From Desulfocurvus sp. (lineage in GTDB: Bacteria > Desulfobacterota > Desulfovibrionia > Desulfovibrionales > Desulfovibrionaceae): a stretch of 19,534 nt of DNA. The position numbers were made by a program, and so were the translations under genes. Below the pieces are notes generated by a model, which worked only from the letters and a program-made list of their open reading frames with translations, was not told where the DNA came from and ran no database searches. Location: positions 1 through 19,534 of the forward strand of contig NZ_JALNWM010000039.1 in the NCBI RefSeq assembly GCF_023230885.1, written 5' to 3'. Positions 7,737-15,151 of the stretch are shown here, piece after piece. Numbering within the stretch: position 1 is the stretch's first letter; each line of letters begins with the position of its first letter.

Positions 7737-7782
7737 TGATGTCTTTGCGTTGCGGAACCGGGGATTGGTTTCCCCCGGGTCA

Positions 7783-7810
7783 AGTCTACACACTGGGCGC
7801 TTCTTTTCAA
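7783..7810 (-). promoter_or_regulatory. Candidate promoter of the CBS-ACT gene
   Basis: Read on the minus strand, TTGAAA (7810-7805), a 16-bp spacer and TAGACT (7788-7783) match the -35 at 5 of 6 and the -10 at 4 of 6 positions. Transcription would start near 7776, giving a leader of about 90 nt. Confidence 0.45.
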
Positions 7811-7854
7811 CAAAAATCAAAGGGCTCCGGGCTGGCGGATGCGCCGCGCGGGCG

Positions 7855-8490
7855 CTACAGGGGCGCGCCCTGGGTCGTGTAGCGGGTCTGGTCCCGGCGG
7901 AAGGCCACGGTGGTTACCCAGCGGTGGGGCGCGAGCCAGCCGGTCCTGTCCGGCCCGGCCTGTTCGAAGTGGATCAGGGTGTGGTCCTGCTCCAGCAGCG
8001 GGAGCATGGCGGCGTAGGGCGCGTCGTAGCCCCGGATTCGTTCCGTGTTGTCCAGGACGAGCACGCCGTCCTGGGCCAGCAGGCCGCGGGCCAGGCATTC
8101 TTCGAGGCAGCGCACCCGGTCGCGCCCGTCGATGGAGATGATGTCGAAGGATGCGGGCTCGAAGCTCCCGGCGACGCCCCAGTACGGCGCCTCGGCCAGC
8201 AGCAGGTGGCAGTGGCGCTGCCCGGCGCCCAGCACGATGCTGCGCACCGAGTCGTGCCACGCCTTGTCGTGCTCGACGCTGACAAGCAGCGAGGAATGCG
8301 AGGCGAAGAAGAGCGTTCCGGCGCCCATGCCGAACTCGAGGATACGCGGCAGCCCGTTGCCGCGCGCCTGGCGCAGCAGGCAGAAGTTGCGCAGGAAATC
8401 GACGCTGCCGTCGGTCATCCAGGGGCTGGCGCGCAGCAGGGACGCCTTCTGGAAGGCGGGGGTGACCTGTGTGATCCAGTTCGCGTTCAT
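7855..8490 (-). CDS. SAM-dependent methyltransferase-like protein (class I fold)
   Basis: The 211-residue product has a Rossmann-type SAM-binding start, RILEFGMGAGTLFFA (about 49-63, motif I acidic E52 and glycines to G58), then VSVEHD (motif II acidic position), FDIISIDG (115-122) and DGVLVLDNTE (141-150). These fit a class I methyltransferase. No substrate-specific motif is recognised, so the substrate (small molecule, sugar or other) is unknown. The ATG at 8490 was chosen as the first Met before the domain, with GAGG about 10 nt upstream; the open frame reaches 8610 but would overlap the preceding gene. It lies 55 bp downstream of the PHP gene and is probably co-transcribed with it. Confidence 0.75.
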   Translation of the reverse strand: MNANWITQVTPAFQKASLLRASPWMTDGSVDFLRNFCLLRQARGNGLPRILEFGMGAGTLFFASHSSLLVSVEHDKAWHDSVRSIVLGAGQRHCHLLLAEAPYWGVAGSFEPASFDIISIDGRDRVRCLEECLARGLLAQDGVLVLDNTERIRGYDAPYAAMLPLLEQDHTLIHFEQAGPDRTGWLAPHRWVTTVAFRRDQTRYTTQGAPL

Positions 8491-8545
8491 CGCGGGGAGC
8501 CTCGCTGTGGCCTGTGGGGGGTGGGGATGGCTGGCCGCCTCGCGG

Positions 8546-9406
8546 CTAGACGGGCAGGCCCTGGGCCCTGCGGTGGGCCTTGATGTCGGCCAGAACCTTG
8601 TAGGGCACATGCAGCCCGCCCCGGCCGCGGCCCAGGGCGATGGCGGGCTTCACCGCGCCGTGAAAGTCCGACCCGCCGCTGACCAGCAGCCCCAGCTCGG
8701 CGGCCAGGGCGAGGTAGGCCGCGGTCTGGGTGCGGGTGTGCTCGGTGTAGTGGACCTCGATGCCCTCCAGGCCCAGCTCCTTGAGCTCGGCCAGCAGGGC
8801 GCGCAGGGCCGGGCCCTCCAGCTCCAGGGTGTAGGGGTGGGCCAGGATGGGTGTGGCCCCTTCGGCGCGCAGCAGCTCCAGCGCCCGGGCGGGGCTGAAC
8901 TTGTCCTTGGGCAGATAGGCCCGGCCCGAGGAGCCCAGGTAGCGGTCGAAGGCGTCCTGCACCGAGGCGGCCGCCCCGGCCTCCATGAGCGCCAGGGCCA
9001 GGTGCGGGCGGCCCACGGTGCCCTCGCCCGCGATCTCCAGGACGCGTTCGTAGGTCACGTCGATGCCCAGCGCGCGCAGTTTTTCCACGATGCGCGCGTT
9101 GCGGCTGGCGCGGCGCTCGTTGAGCCAGGCGAAGCCTGCCTCCAGGTGGGCCGGGCGCTCGGGCAGGTAGAGCCCCAGGATGTGCATGAAGCCCGAGGGC
9201 GCGGTCACGGCCAGCTCGCAGCCCGCGATGACCTCCAGGCCCTCGCGGCGCCCGGCGGCCAGGAACTCGGACAGCCCGGCGCTGGTGTCGTGGTCGGTCA
9301 GGGCCAGGGCCTCCAGGCCGCTGCGCCGGGCCAGGGCCACCAGCTCGGCCGGGCGCAGGGTTCCGTCGGAGGCGGTGGAGTGGGTGTGCAGGTCGATTCC
9401 GGGCAT
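8546..9406 (-). CDS. PHP-domain metal-dependent phosphoesterase (YciV/RNase AM-like)
   Basis: A 286-residue PHP protein with the full metal-ligand set: H7-x-H9 and D14 in DLHTHSTASDG, D38-H39-D40 in ALTDHDT, E64 (GCELAV), H75 (FMHILG), H190 (LAHPY) and D247-x-H249 (GGSDFHG). The stand-alone size and order match the YciV/TrpH group, whose members hydrolyse 3',5'-nucleoside bisphosphates or trim RNA 5' ends; which applies here cannot be told from the sequence. The ATG at 9406 follows GGGGA at 6-nt spacing. First gene of a two-gene unit with the methyltransferase-like gene, with a promoter candidate about 50 bp upstream. Confidence 0.9.
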   Translation of the reverse strand: MPGIDLHTHSTASDGTLRPAELVALARRSGLEALALTDHDTSAGLSEFLAAGRREGLEVIAGCELAVTAPSGFMHILGLYLPERPAHLEAGFAWLNERRASRNARIVEKLRALGIDVTYERVLEIAGEGTVGRPHLALALMEAGAAASVQDAFDRYLGSSGRAYLPKDKFSPARALELLRAEGATPILAHPYTLELEGPALRALLAELKELGLEGIEVHYTEHTRTQTAAYLALAAELGLLVSGGSDFHGAVKPAIALGRGRGGLHVPYKVLADIKAHRRAQGLPV

Positions 9407-9456
9407 GGGCTTCCCCTGGCTTGCGGTTGCGGGGGGCGGACGCGGCCCCTTGCCTT

Positions 9457-9485
9457 GAGCTAGGGCATGGCCGGGGGGCTGTCAA
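9457..9485 (-). promoter_or_regulatory. Candidate promoter of the PHP gene
   Basis: On the minus strand a perfect TTGACA (9485-9480) is followed after 17 bp by TAGCTC (9462-9457). The -35 is ideal but the -10 is poor. The predicted start is about 45 nt before the ATG. Confidence 0.4.
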
Positions 9486-9550
9486 CGCCGGGGGGCGATT
9501 CCGGCGCACGGCCCGCGTCTGCGGGCGTCTTCTGGCCGGGGGCCCGGCGC

Positions 9551-9579
9551 TTGAAGCGGGCGCGGATTCGGGCTAGAGT
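9551..9579 (+). promoter_or_regulatory. Candidate promoter of the small zinc-ribbon gene
   Basis: TTGAAG (9551-9556), a 17-bp spacer and TAGAGT (9574-9579) each match consensus at 4 of 6 positions. Transcription would start near 9586, about 20 nt before the ATG, leaving just enough room for the AAGGAGG ribosome binding site (9595-9601). Confidence 0.4.
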
Positions 9580-9607
9580 CGGCCATTGCCAACGAAGGAG
9601 GCGCCCC

Positions 9608-9799
9608 ATGACGCTCAACAAGGACCTGCTGGACATCCTGGCCTGCCCCAAGTGCAAGGGCGAGGTGACCCTGCTGGAGAAGGGCGACGGCCTGCGCTGC
9701 GAGGCCTGCAAGGTCGTCTATCCCGTGCGCGACGAGATCCCGGTGATGCTGGTCGAGGAGGCCGTGCCCCAGGACCAGTGGCCGGGCCAGGCCGGGTAG
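9608..9799 (+). CDS. Trm112/UPF0434 (YcaR-like) zinc-ribbon protein
   Basis: A 63-residue protein with two Cys pairs, C13-P-K-C16 and C31-E-A-C34, and the family ending YPVRDEIPVML. Size and pattern match the Trm112-like/YcaR family. Eukaryotic and archaeal Trm112 activates methyltransferases; the bacterial role is poorly defined. The start is secure: AAGGAGG (9595-9601) is 6 nt before the ATG. It is monocistronic, with a promoter candidate just upstream and a strong terminator downstream. Confidence 0.9.
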   Translation: MTLNKDLLDILACPKCKGEVTLLEKGDGLRCEACKVVYPVRDEIPVMLVEEAVPQDQWPGQAG

Positions 9800-9837
9800 C
9801 CCGCGCCGCCGCGCCCGCGCGGAGCCGGAAAACGGAT

Positions 9838-9873
9838 CGGGGCCGCCCCAGCAGGGGCGGCCCCGTTTTTTTT
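9838..9873 (+). terminator. Intrinsic terminator after the zinc-ribbon gene
   Basis: Perfect 12-bp arms (9838-9849 and 9854-9865) with loop AGCA are followed by T8 (9866-9873). It stops plus-strand transcription before it runs into the convergent potC. The minus-strand side lacks a comparable T run, although the stem may still protect the 3' end of the pot transcript. Confidence 0.95.
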
Positions 9874-9901
9874 GCGGCGGCCGGGCGCGCGGCGCCGGGG
9901 C

Positions 9902-10753
9902 TCATGCCTTGCGCGAGACCCAGAGGTTGGCCACGGCCAGGATGGAACTGCCGACGATGAGCAGCAGGGAGATGGCGTTGATCACCGGCGTGGAACCGTC
10001 GCGCACCTGGAGGTAGAGGTTGATGGGCAGGGTCGGCTCCGAGCCCACCAGGAACAGGGTGGTGTTGAAGTTCTCGAAGCTCATGAGGAAGGCCACTGTG
10101 CCCGCGCCGACGATGGCCGGGCGCAGGTAGGGCAGGGTGATGTGCCGGATGACCTGCCAGCGGTTGGCCCCCAGGTTCAGGGCGGCCTCCTCCAGGGTGC
10201 GGTCGAACTTGCGCAGCCGCGCCGAGACCACCAGGGTCACGAAGGTGGTGATGAACGAGAACTGGCCAAGGACCACCAGCCAGAAGCTCGGGCGCAGGAA
10301 GGGCACGTCCAGCCCGAAGGTGTCCTCGATGAAAAAGCCCGCCGTGTTGGCGGCCAGGAGCTGCGAGATGCCCAGGATGACCCCGGGGATGACCAGGGGC
10401 GCGAGCATGAGGAAATAGAGAGCGCCCTTGAGGGGGAAGTTCTCCTGCTCGAAGAGGAAGGCCGCGCAGGTGCCCACCACGACGGTCATGATGCTGACCC
10501 AGAAGGCGGTCTGGAAGCTGGTCCAGATGGCGCGCAGGTTCTGGGCGTCGTGCAGGATGCCCACCCGCTCGGGGCCCGGGGAGGCGAACCAGTCCAGGCT
10601 GAAGCCGTACCACGGCAGGGAGGGGAAGTTGGAGTCGTTGAAGGCCAGGACGCAGGTCACGGCCAGGGGCGCGAACAGGAAGACGAAGTACAGGACCACG
10701 AAGGCCGCGTAGGACCAGGAGTAGGCCCGGGAGTTGGGCAGGGTGCGGATCAC
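9902..10753 (-). CDS. potC: Spermidine/putrescine-type ABC transporter permease PotC
   Basis: A 283-residue inner-membrane permease with about six hydrophobic segments. The binding-protein-dependent permease (EAA) loop that docks on the ATPase is seen as EEAALNLGANRWQVIRHITLPYLRP. It is chosen as PotC because it is the second permease, is about the usual length, and carries the SFENFNTTLFL segment typical of PotC-like subunits. The start is a GTG at 10753 that overlaps the potB stop (GTGA), with GGGAGG about 8 nt upstream; the longer open frame to 11020 would lie entirely within potB and is not used. Last gene of the operon. Confidence 0.9.
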   Translation of the reverse strand: MIRTLPNSRAYSWSYAAFVVLYFVFLFAPLAVTCVLAFNDSNFPSLPWYGFSLDWFASPGPERVGILHDAQNLRAIWTSFQTAFWVSIMTVVVGTCAAFLFEQENFPLKGALYFLMLAPLVIPGVILGISQLLAANTAGFFIEDTFGLDVPFLRPSFWLVVLGQFSFITTFVTLVVSARLRKFDRTLEEAALNLGANRWQVIRHITLPYLRPAIVGAGTVAFLMSFENFNTTLFLVGSEPTLPINLYLQVRDGSTPVINAISLLLIVGSSILAVANLWVSRKA

Positions 10754-11601
10754 GACGCCACCTCCCCGAGCTTCTGGCCCGTGATCTTCAGCCCGATCCA
10801 GATGATGGCCGAGCTGAGGGCCAGCAGGAGGAAGCCGAAGGCCGCGCCCTGGTTCCAGTTGAAGCTGGCGATGAACTGGTTGTAGATCTGCTCGGTGAAC
10901 CACAGGGAGTTCTTGCCGCCCATGAGGTTGGGCGTCAGGTAGTTGCCCAGGCAGAGCATGAAGACCACGATGGCGCCCGAGGTGATGCCCGGCTTGCAGT
11001 GGGGCAGGATGATCCGCCACCAGATGGCCGCCCGCCCGGCGCCCAGGTCGTGGGCGGCCTCGATGAGGCTGTCGTCCAGGCTCTCCACGGCGGAAACCAG
11101 CGGCACGACCATGAACAGCATGGAGGTGTACACCAGGCCCATGATCATGGTCGCGTCGTTGTAGAGCATCTCCACGGGCGCGTCGGCCAGGCCCAGCTTG
11201 AGCAGGGCGAAGTTGACCACTCCCGACTCGCGCAGGAGGATCATCCAGCCGTAGATGCGCACCAGCTCGCTGACCCAGAAGGGCAGGAGCAGCAGCGTGA
11301 GCAGGAACCCCTGCAGGCGCACCCGGGCGACCTTGGCGATGTAGAACGCCACGGGCATGGCCAGCAGGAAGGTGATGGCCGTGGTGATGACCGAGTACAT
11401 GGCCGTGCGCACGAAGGTCAGCCAGTAGATGGGCTCGCCGAAGAAGTTGGCGTAGTTCTGCAACGTCCAGGACGCGCGGCTGCCCGAGCCGCTGCGTAGG
11501 CTCATGACCAGCAGGTCCAGGTGCGGCAGGACGATGAGCAGCACGAGCCAGGCCAGCACCGGGGCCAGGAACAGCCAGAACCCCAGGCGGGCCCTACGCA
11601 T
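10750..11601 (-). CDS. potB: Spermidine/putrescine-type ABC transporter permease PotB
   Basis: A 283-residue polytopic permease. The first membrane helix is near the N-terminus (FWLFLAPVLAWLVLLIVLP), and the EAA loop appears as EAAHDLGAGRAAIWWRIILPHCKPG. Placement between the ATPase and the second permease, together with the LVRIYGWMILL segment, fits PotB. The ATG at 11601 has GGGAGGG 5 nt upstream and overlaps the 3' end of potA by 8 nt, and its TGA overlaps the potC GTG, so potA, potB and potC are probably translationally coupled. Confidence 0.9.
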   Translation of the reverse strand: MRRARLGFWLFLAPVLAWLVLLIVLPHLDLLVMSLRSGSGSRASWTLQNYANFFGEPIYWLTFVRTAMYSVITTAITFLLAMPVAFYIAKVARVRLQGFLLTLLLLPFWVSELVRIYGWMILLRESGVVNFALLKLGLADAPVEMLYNDATMIMGLVYTSMLFMVVPLVSAVESLDDSLIEAAHDLGAGRAAIWWRIILPHCKPGITSGAIVVFMLCLGNYLTPNLMGGKNSLWFTEQIYNQFIASFNWNQGAAFGFLLLALSSAIIWIGLKITGQKLGEVAS

Positions 11602-12685
11602 CGCCGCCCTCCCGCCGGAAGCAGACGCCCGAGTCGGGATGCCAGCCCAGGGTGATCTCCTGGCCGGGCCGGATGTGGTCGAAGCGCCGGTTCTGGGGCA
11701 GGGTCACCAGCAGTTCGTGCTCGGCGGGGGTCACGGTGAGCAGGCGGCTGTTGGCGCCGTCGAAGAGCAGGGCCTTGACCGTGGCCCGGAAGGTATTCAG
11801 CCCGCTGGCGTCGGCGGGCTCGATGCGCATGGCCTCGGGGCGCAGGAACAGGCGCACCGCGCTGCCCGGGGCGCAGGCCCCGCGGCGGCGGGCCTCGAAG
11901 GCGAAGCCCTCGTCGGTGCCGATGACGGCGCGCTGCCCGGAGCACTCGCGCACCGTGCCCTCCCAGATGTTGGAGTCGCCCACGAACCCGGCCACGAAAG
12001 GCGTGGCGGGGTCGCCGTAAAGCTCCTGGGGGCTGCCCACCTGCTCGAAGCGGCCCTTGTTCATCACCGCCACTGCGTCGGACATGACCAGGGCCTCGGA
12101 CTGGTCGTGGGTGATGTAGATGAACGTGGTGCCCACCTTGGCCTGGAGCTTTTTCAGCTCGACCTTCATCTGCTCGCGCAGCTTGAGGTCCAGCGCGCCC
12201 AGGGGCTCGTCGAGCAGCAGCACCGAGGGCTCCAGCACCAGGCAGCGGGCGATGGCCACGCGCTGCTTCTGCCCGCCGGAGAGCTGGGCTATCTCCTTGG
12301 AGCCGAAGCCCGGCAGGCCGACGCGCTCCAGGGTGCGCTCCACGCGCCGGGCGATCTCGGCCCGGGGGGTGCCCCGGCGCTCCAGCCCGAAGGCGATGTT
12401 GCGGGCCACGTTCATCATCGGGAACAGGGCCAGGTGCTGGAACACGAGGTTCACCGGGCGGCGGTTGGGCGCCACGCGGGCCATGTCGCGGCCGCGGATG
12501 GCGATGGTGCCCGAGGTGGGCTCCTCGAACCCGGCGACCATGCGCAGCATGGTCGTCTTGCCGCAGCCGGACGGGCCCAGGATGGAGAAGAAGGAGCCCG
12601 CGGGAACGTCGAAGGACACGTCGTCCACCGCGGTGAATTCGCCGAAGCGCTTGACGAGGCGGCTGACGGAGAGGTCGTTTTCCAT
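11594..12685 (-). CDS. potA: Spermidine/putrescine-type ABC transporter ATPase PotA
   Basis: A 363-residue ATPase that would power uptake through PotB and PotC. Walker A is GPSGCGKTT (about 38-46), the Q-loop is FQHLALFP, the signature is LSGGQKQR, Walker B is VLLLDEPLGALD and the switch His lies in ITHDQSEA. The C-terminal third (about 240-363) is a TOBE-type regulatory domain, as in PotA and other CUT1-like importers. All catalytic motifs are intact. The ATG at 12685 precedes the usual opening of the ABC domain but has only a weak ribosome binding site, in contrast to the other three pot genes. Confidence 0.92.
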   Translation of the reverse strand: MENDLSVSRLVKRFGEFTAVDDVSFDVPAGSFFSILGPSGCGKTTMLRMVAGFEEPTSGTIAIRGRDMARVAPNRRPVNLVFQHLALFPMMNVARNIAFGLERRGTPRAEIARRVERTLERVGLPGFGSKEIAQLSGGQKQRVAIARCLVLEPSVLLLDEPLGALDLKLREQMKVELKKLQAKVGTTFIYITHDQSEALVMSDAVAVMNKGRFEQVGSPQELYGDPATPFVAGFVGDSNIWEGTVRECSGQRAVIGTDEGFAFEARRRGACAPGSAVRLFLRPEAMRIEPADASGLNTFRATVKALLFDGANSRLLTVTPAEHELLVTLPQNRRFDHIRPGQEITLGWHPDSGVCFRREGGDA

Positions 12686-12712
12686 GCGGAACCCGCGCGG
12701 CTTGGGGTGGAT

Positions 12713-12742
12713 GGGGCGCGGGCGGTGTCCCGCCCGCGCCCC
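12713..12742 (-). ncRNA. Intercistronic stem-loop between potD and potA
   Basis: Perfect 13-bp GC-only arms (12713-12725 and 12730-12742) enclose a 4-nt loop within the 63-bp potD-potA gap. No T run follows on the transcribed strand, so it is not a standard intrinsic terminator. It begins only 6 nt after the potD stop. A likely role is to protect the potD message from 3' exonucleases, or to cause partial termination, so that more binding protein than transporter is made. That role is inference from position. Confidence 0.6.
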
Positions 12743-12748
12743 GGATGC

Positions 12749-13807
12749 TTACTTGGCGGCCTTGATCTTGTCCAGGACCTTGCCTTCCATGGCCTCCAGG
12801 CTGGCCGGGACGGGCGGGTACCACTTGATGTTGTCGATGGTCGCCTGCGGGAAGGAGCGCTCGAAGTTGGCGCGCACGTCGGCCACGACGTGGGCGTTGG
12901 CGTCCTTGGAGGCGGTGGGGGTGTTCTCCGCGCTGGTGAACACGGCGGCGTTCTCGGGGCGCAGCATGAAGTTGATCCACTTGTAGGCCGCCTCGACGTT
13001 ATCGGCCTTGGCCGGGATGGCGAAGGTGTCGATCCAGCCCAGGGCGCCCTCGCTGGGAGCCACGAAGTCGATGGCCGGGTTCTCGGCGTGCAGCTTCCAG
13101 CCGCCGTTGTCCCAGGCCATGGCCACGAAGACCTCGCCCGAGCGCATGGATTCGAGCAGGGCGTCGCCGTTGGCCCAGTAGTTCTTGACCAGGGGCTTGG
13201 CGGCGATGAGGGTCTGCTCGATCTTGTCGAGCATGGCCTGGTAGGCTGCGGGGTCGGCGTACAGGGCGAAGGGGTCGTAGCCCAGGGCGAAGCCCATGGC
13301 GATGAGGGTCGGGCGCTTCAGGCGGTAGCTCACGCGGCCTTCGAACTGCGGGTCGAGCAGGGCCTTGAAGGAGGTGGCCCCGGCGGCCTTGTCGGCGTTG
13401 ACGATGAGCCCCGAGGTGCCCCAGCAGAAGGGCACGGCGAAGGACTTGCCGCCCACCAGGGTGTTCTTCTTCACCGCTTCGAGCATGGAGGGGATGAACA
13501 GCTCGGCCTGGATCTTGGAGAAGTCCACGGGCTGGTAGAGGCCGAACTCCTCCTGCACGGAGGAGATGCGGTCCTGGCTGGGCTGGGCGAGGTCGAAGCC
13601 CGCGCCGCGCGTGGCCCGCAGCTTGGCGATCATCTCTTCGTTGTTGGAGTAGGTGACCTCCACGGCGATGCCGGTCTCGGCCTGGAATTTGTCCACCAGC
13701 TCCTTGGGGGCGTAGCCCTTCCAGGTGAGCAGCTTCAGGGTCTCGGCCTGGGCCGTGGTGGCTACGGCCACCAGGGCGAGCAGGAGAAGAAGCAGAACCT
13801 TGCGCAT
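12749..13807 (-). CDS. potD: Periplasmic spermidine/putrescine-binding protein PotD
   Basis: A 352-residue extracytoplasmic solute-binding protein. The signal peptide is 1-21 (MRKVLLLLLLALVAVATTAQA, cleaved before ETLK); no lipobox is seen. The mature part begins TLKLLTWKGYAPKELVDKF, as in the PotD/PotF group, and contains WGTSGLIVNADK, VAMAWDNGG and YKWINFMLRPENAA, which are typical of polyamine-binding proteins. Substrate preference (spermidine, putrescine or another cation) cannot be fixed without alignment. The ATG at 13807 has AAGGAG about 8 nt upstream. It is the first gene of the operon, the reverse of the E. coli potABCD order, and is separated from potA by a stem-loop. Confidence 0.92.
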   Translation of the reverse strand: MRKVLLLLLLALVAVATTAQAETLKLLTWKGYAPKELVDKFQAETGIAVEVTYSNNEEMIAKLRATRGAGFDLAQPSQDRISSVQEEFGLYQPVDFSKIQAELFIPSMLEAVKKNTLVGGKSFAVPFCWGTSGLIVNADKAAGATSFKALLDPQFEGRVSYRLKRPTLIAMGFALGYDPFALYADPAAYQAMLDKIEQTLIAAKPLVKNYWANGDALLESMRSGEVFVAMAWDNGGWKLHAENPAIDFVAPSEGALGWIDTFAIPAKADNVEAAYKWINFMLRPENAAVFTSAENTPTASKDANAHVVADVRANFERSFPQATIDNIKWYPPVPASLEAMEGKVLDKIKAAK

Positions 13808-14162
13808 GACGTGGCTCCTTGTTGGGGTGTGCCCCCTTCCCGAAGGGGAAGGAGATGCTTATCCGGGCAACACATAACCCCTTTTCGCCCCGGGCGGCAA
13901 GGAGGGGAATGCGGCGATTGGGTTACGGGGCCCGCGGCGCGGCGACGGTTTCGTGCCGCGCGGGGGCGGGGGCGCGTTGCGCCGCGTGGCCGGTGCGCAT
14001 GCTCCGGGCTGGCCCGGCGATGGATGTTTGCCGATGCGCCCCGTTGCGCTGGCAGCACTGCGGGGCATGGGTCTTGACAAGGCGTCATGCCTGCTTACCT
14101 TCCACTGCGAAAAGAGGCATCCAAGCGATGCGCAACAATATCCCAAGACGGAGGGTAGACAC
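13808..14162. other. 355-bp divergent intergenic region between potD and hsp20
   Basis: No gene is supported. Near potD the minus-strand leader can form a small stem (CCCCTT-CGGG-AAGGGG, about 13833-13848). Around 13937-13961 a GC stem (GCGCGGC/GCCGCGC, 11-nt loop) is possible. No convincing potD promoter was found; the best pair is TTGCCG/TTATGT, with a poor -10. No CIRCE element (the inverted repeat bound by HrcA) is present in front of the Hsp20 genes. Confidence 0.45.
14073..14101 (+). promoter_or_regulatory. Candidate promoter of the Hsp20 pair
   Basis: CTTGACA (14073-14079) contains a perfect sigma-70 -35 and also resembles the CTTGAAA -35 of heat-shock sigma-32. The -10 region is poor: TTACCT (14095-14100) or TACCTT (14096-14101) at 15- or 16-bp spacing. 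No CCCCAT-type sigma-32 -10 is seen, so the responsible sigma factor is undecided. Confidence 0.35.
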
Positions 14163-14576
14163 ATGGTGATCGACTTTGGATCCTTCTATGACTTCCCCAG
14201 ATATTGGGACAAGGTGTTCGAGGAGTTTTTCGGCCCGGCGACCCTGGCCCAGCGGCGCGCGGCCTATCCGCCCCTGAACATCAGCGAGAACGACGAGCAC
14301 ATCCGCGTGCGGGCCGAGATTCCCGGCACGGCCATGCAGGACGTGGAGCTGACCCTGACCGGGCGCAGCCTGGTCATCAAGGGCGAGCGCAAGGCCCCCG
14401 AGGGCAAGTACTTCCGCCAGGAGCGCCCGGCGGGCGTGTTCCAGCGGGTGGTCACCCTCAACGTGCCCGTGGAGCGCGACGGCGTGCGCGCCACCCTCGC
14501 GGACGGCGTGCTGGACATCGTGCTGCCCAAGACCGAGGCCGTGAAGCCCAAGAAGATCGACATCCAGATGTCCTAA
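14163..14576 (+). CDS. Hsp20/alpha-crystallin family small heat-shock protein, first copy
   Basis: A 137-residue ATP-independent holdase-type chaperone. The short N-terminal arm (FYDFPRYWDKVFEEFFG) is rich in aromatics, which is usual for client binding. The alpha-crystallin domain (about 38-132) begins PPLNISENDEHIRVRAEIPG and contains LVIKGERK and the signature ATLADGVLDIVLPK; a basic IDIQMS tail follows. The ATG at 14163 has GGAGGG (14150-14155) 7 nt upstream; the open frame continues to 13953 without a matching start site. It is 12 bp from the second copy and is clearly co-transcribed. Confidence 0.93.
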   Translation: MVIDFGSFYDFPRYWDKVFEEFFGPATLAQRRAAYPPLNISENDEHIRVRAEIPGTAMQDVELTLTGRSLVIKGERKAPEGKYFRQERPAGVFQRVVTLNVPVERDGVRATLADGVLDIVLPKTEAVKPKKIDIQMS

Positions 14577-14588
14577 GGGAGGTGCCCC

Positions 14589-14972
14589 ATGAGCAACGAC
14601 ATCGCCAAGACCCAGCAGGAACGGCAGGCCCAGTCCGGAGCGCCCCGGTTCCGCCAGCCTTCGGATATCATCGAGCGCGAGGACGGTTTCCACATCTTCA
14701 TGGATATGCCCGGGGTGGCCAAGGGTGACCTGGTCATCGACCTGGAGGACAGCGAGCTTGTGGTTTCCGGGCGCGCCTGCGCCGAGCTGCCCGAGGGCGA
14801 GAAGTACCTCGAGGTGGAGTTCGGCAGCTGCGAATACCGCCGGGCCTTCAAGCTCTCGGACACCGTGGACCGCGAGCGCATCCGCGCCAGCCTGTCCAAC
14901 GGCGTCCTGGAACTGTTCCTGCCCAAGGCCGAGGCCGCCCAGCCCCGGCGCATCGAGATCAAGGCCGGCTAA
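14589..14972 (+). CDS. Hsp20/alpha-crystallin family small heat-shock protein, second copy
   Basis: A 127-residue small heat-shock protein. The hydrophilic N-terminus (MSNDIAKTQQERQAQSG) differs from the aromatic arm of the upstream paralogue. The crystallin domain runs from SDIIEREDGFHIFMDMPG to the signature ASLSNGVLELFLPK, ending in RRIEIKAG. Overall sequence is clearly divergent from the first copy, so the two probably form distinct or mixed oligomers rather than being a recent duplication. GGGAGGT sits 5-6 nt before the ATG. A strong stem-loop follows 46 bp after the stop. Confidence 0.93.
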   Translation: MSNDIAKTQQERQAQSGAPRFRQPSDIIEREDGFHIFMDMPGVAKGDLVIDLEDSELVVSGRACAELPEGEKYLEVEFGSCEYRRAFKLSDTVDRERIRASLSNGVLELFLPKAEAAQPRRIEIKAG

Positions 14973-15017
14973 GGCCGCGCGGGCCGCGCCTGCGGCGGCC
15001 GGAGCACGCAATGCACA

Positions 15018-15047
15018 GGGCCGCCCCTCCCTCGGGAGGGGCGGCCC
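15018..15047 (+). terminator. Strong stem-loop after the Hsp20 pair (terminator-like, no T run)
   Basis: Perfect 14-bp GC-rich arms (15018-15031 and 15034-15047) leave a very short central loop; in practice the innermost pair opens to CTCG. Outer CGCAA (15007-15011) and TTGCG (15049-15053) can extend it. The right side continues GTTGCGTTG instead of a T run, so termination may be partial or the stem may only stabilise the hsp20 message. Confidence 0.6.
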
Positions 15048-15090
15048 GTTGCGTTGATGCCGCCCGGGCATTGCCTCGCCCAGAGGCTTT

Positions 15091-15106
15091 TGGCATGGTC
15101 CCTGCT
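15091..15106 (+). promoter_or_regulatory. Sigma-54 promoter in front of the activator gene
   Basis: TGGCATGGTCCCTGCT has GG at 15092-15093 and GC at 15104-15105, exactly 12 bp apart as sigma-54 requires. It fits TGGCACG-N4-TTGCT except for T instead of C at the sixth base and C instead of the first T of TTGC. Transcription would start near 15117, about 35 nt before the ATG at 15152. It suggests that the sigma-54 activator is itself transcribed by sigma-54 polymerase. Confidence 0.65.
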
Positions 15107-15151
15107 TCGACGCGGATACCAGTAACCCGTCAACCTGCCGGATCGGAGCAC

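Noticed and set aside
9902..11020. Upstream-extended start of potC at 11020
   Set aside because: The extra 89 codons lie entirely within potB in another frame and are not permease-like; the GTG at 10753 with a strong ribosome binding site and GTGA overlap is clearly better.
13872..13900. TTGCCG-17-TTATGT as the potD promoter
   Set aside because: Spacing is right but the -10 matches consensus at only about two positions, so it is not listed as a feature.
14041..14062. TGGCAGCACTGC before the Hsp20 genes as a sigma-54 promoter
   Set aside because: The GG-GC distance is 9 bp instead of 12.
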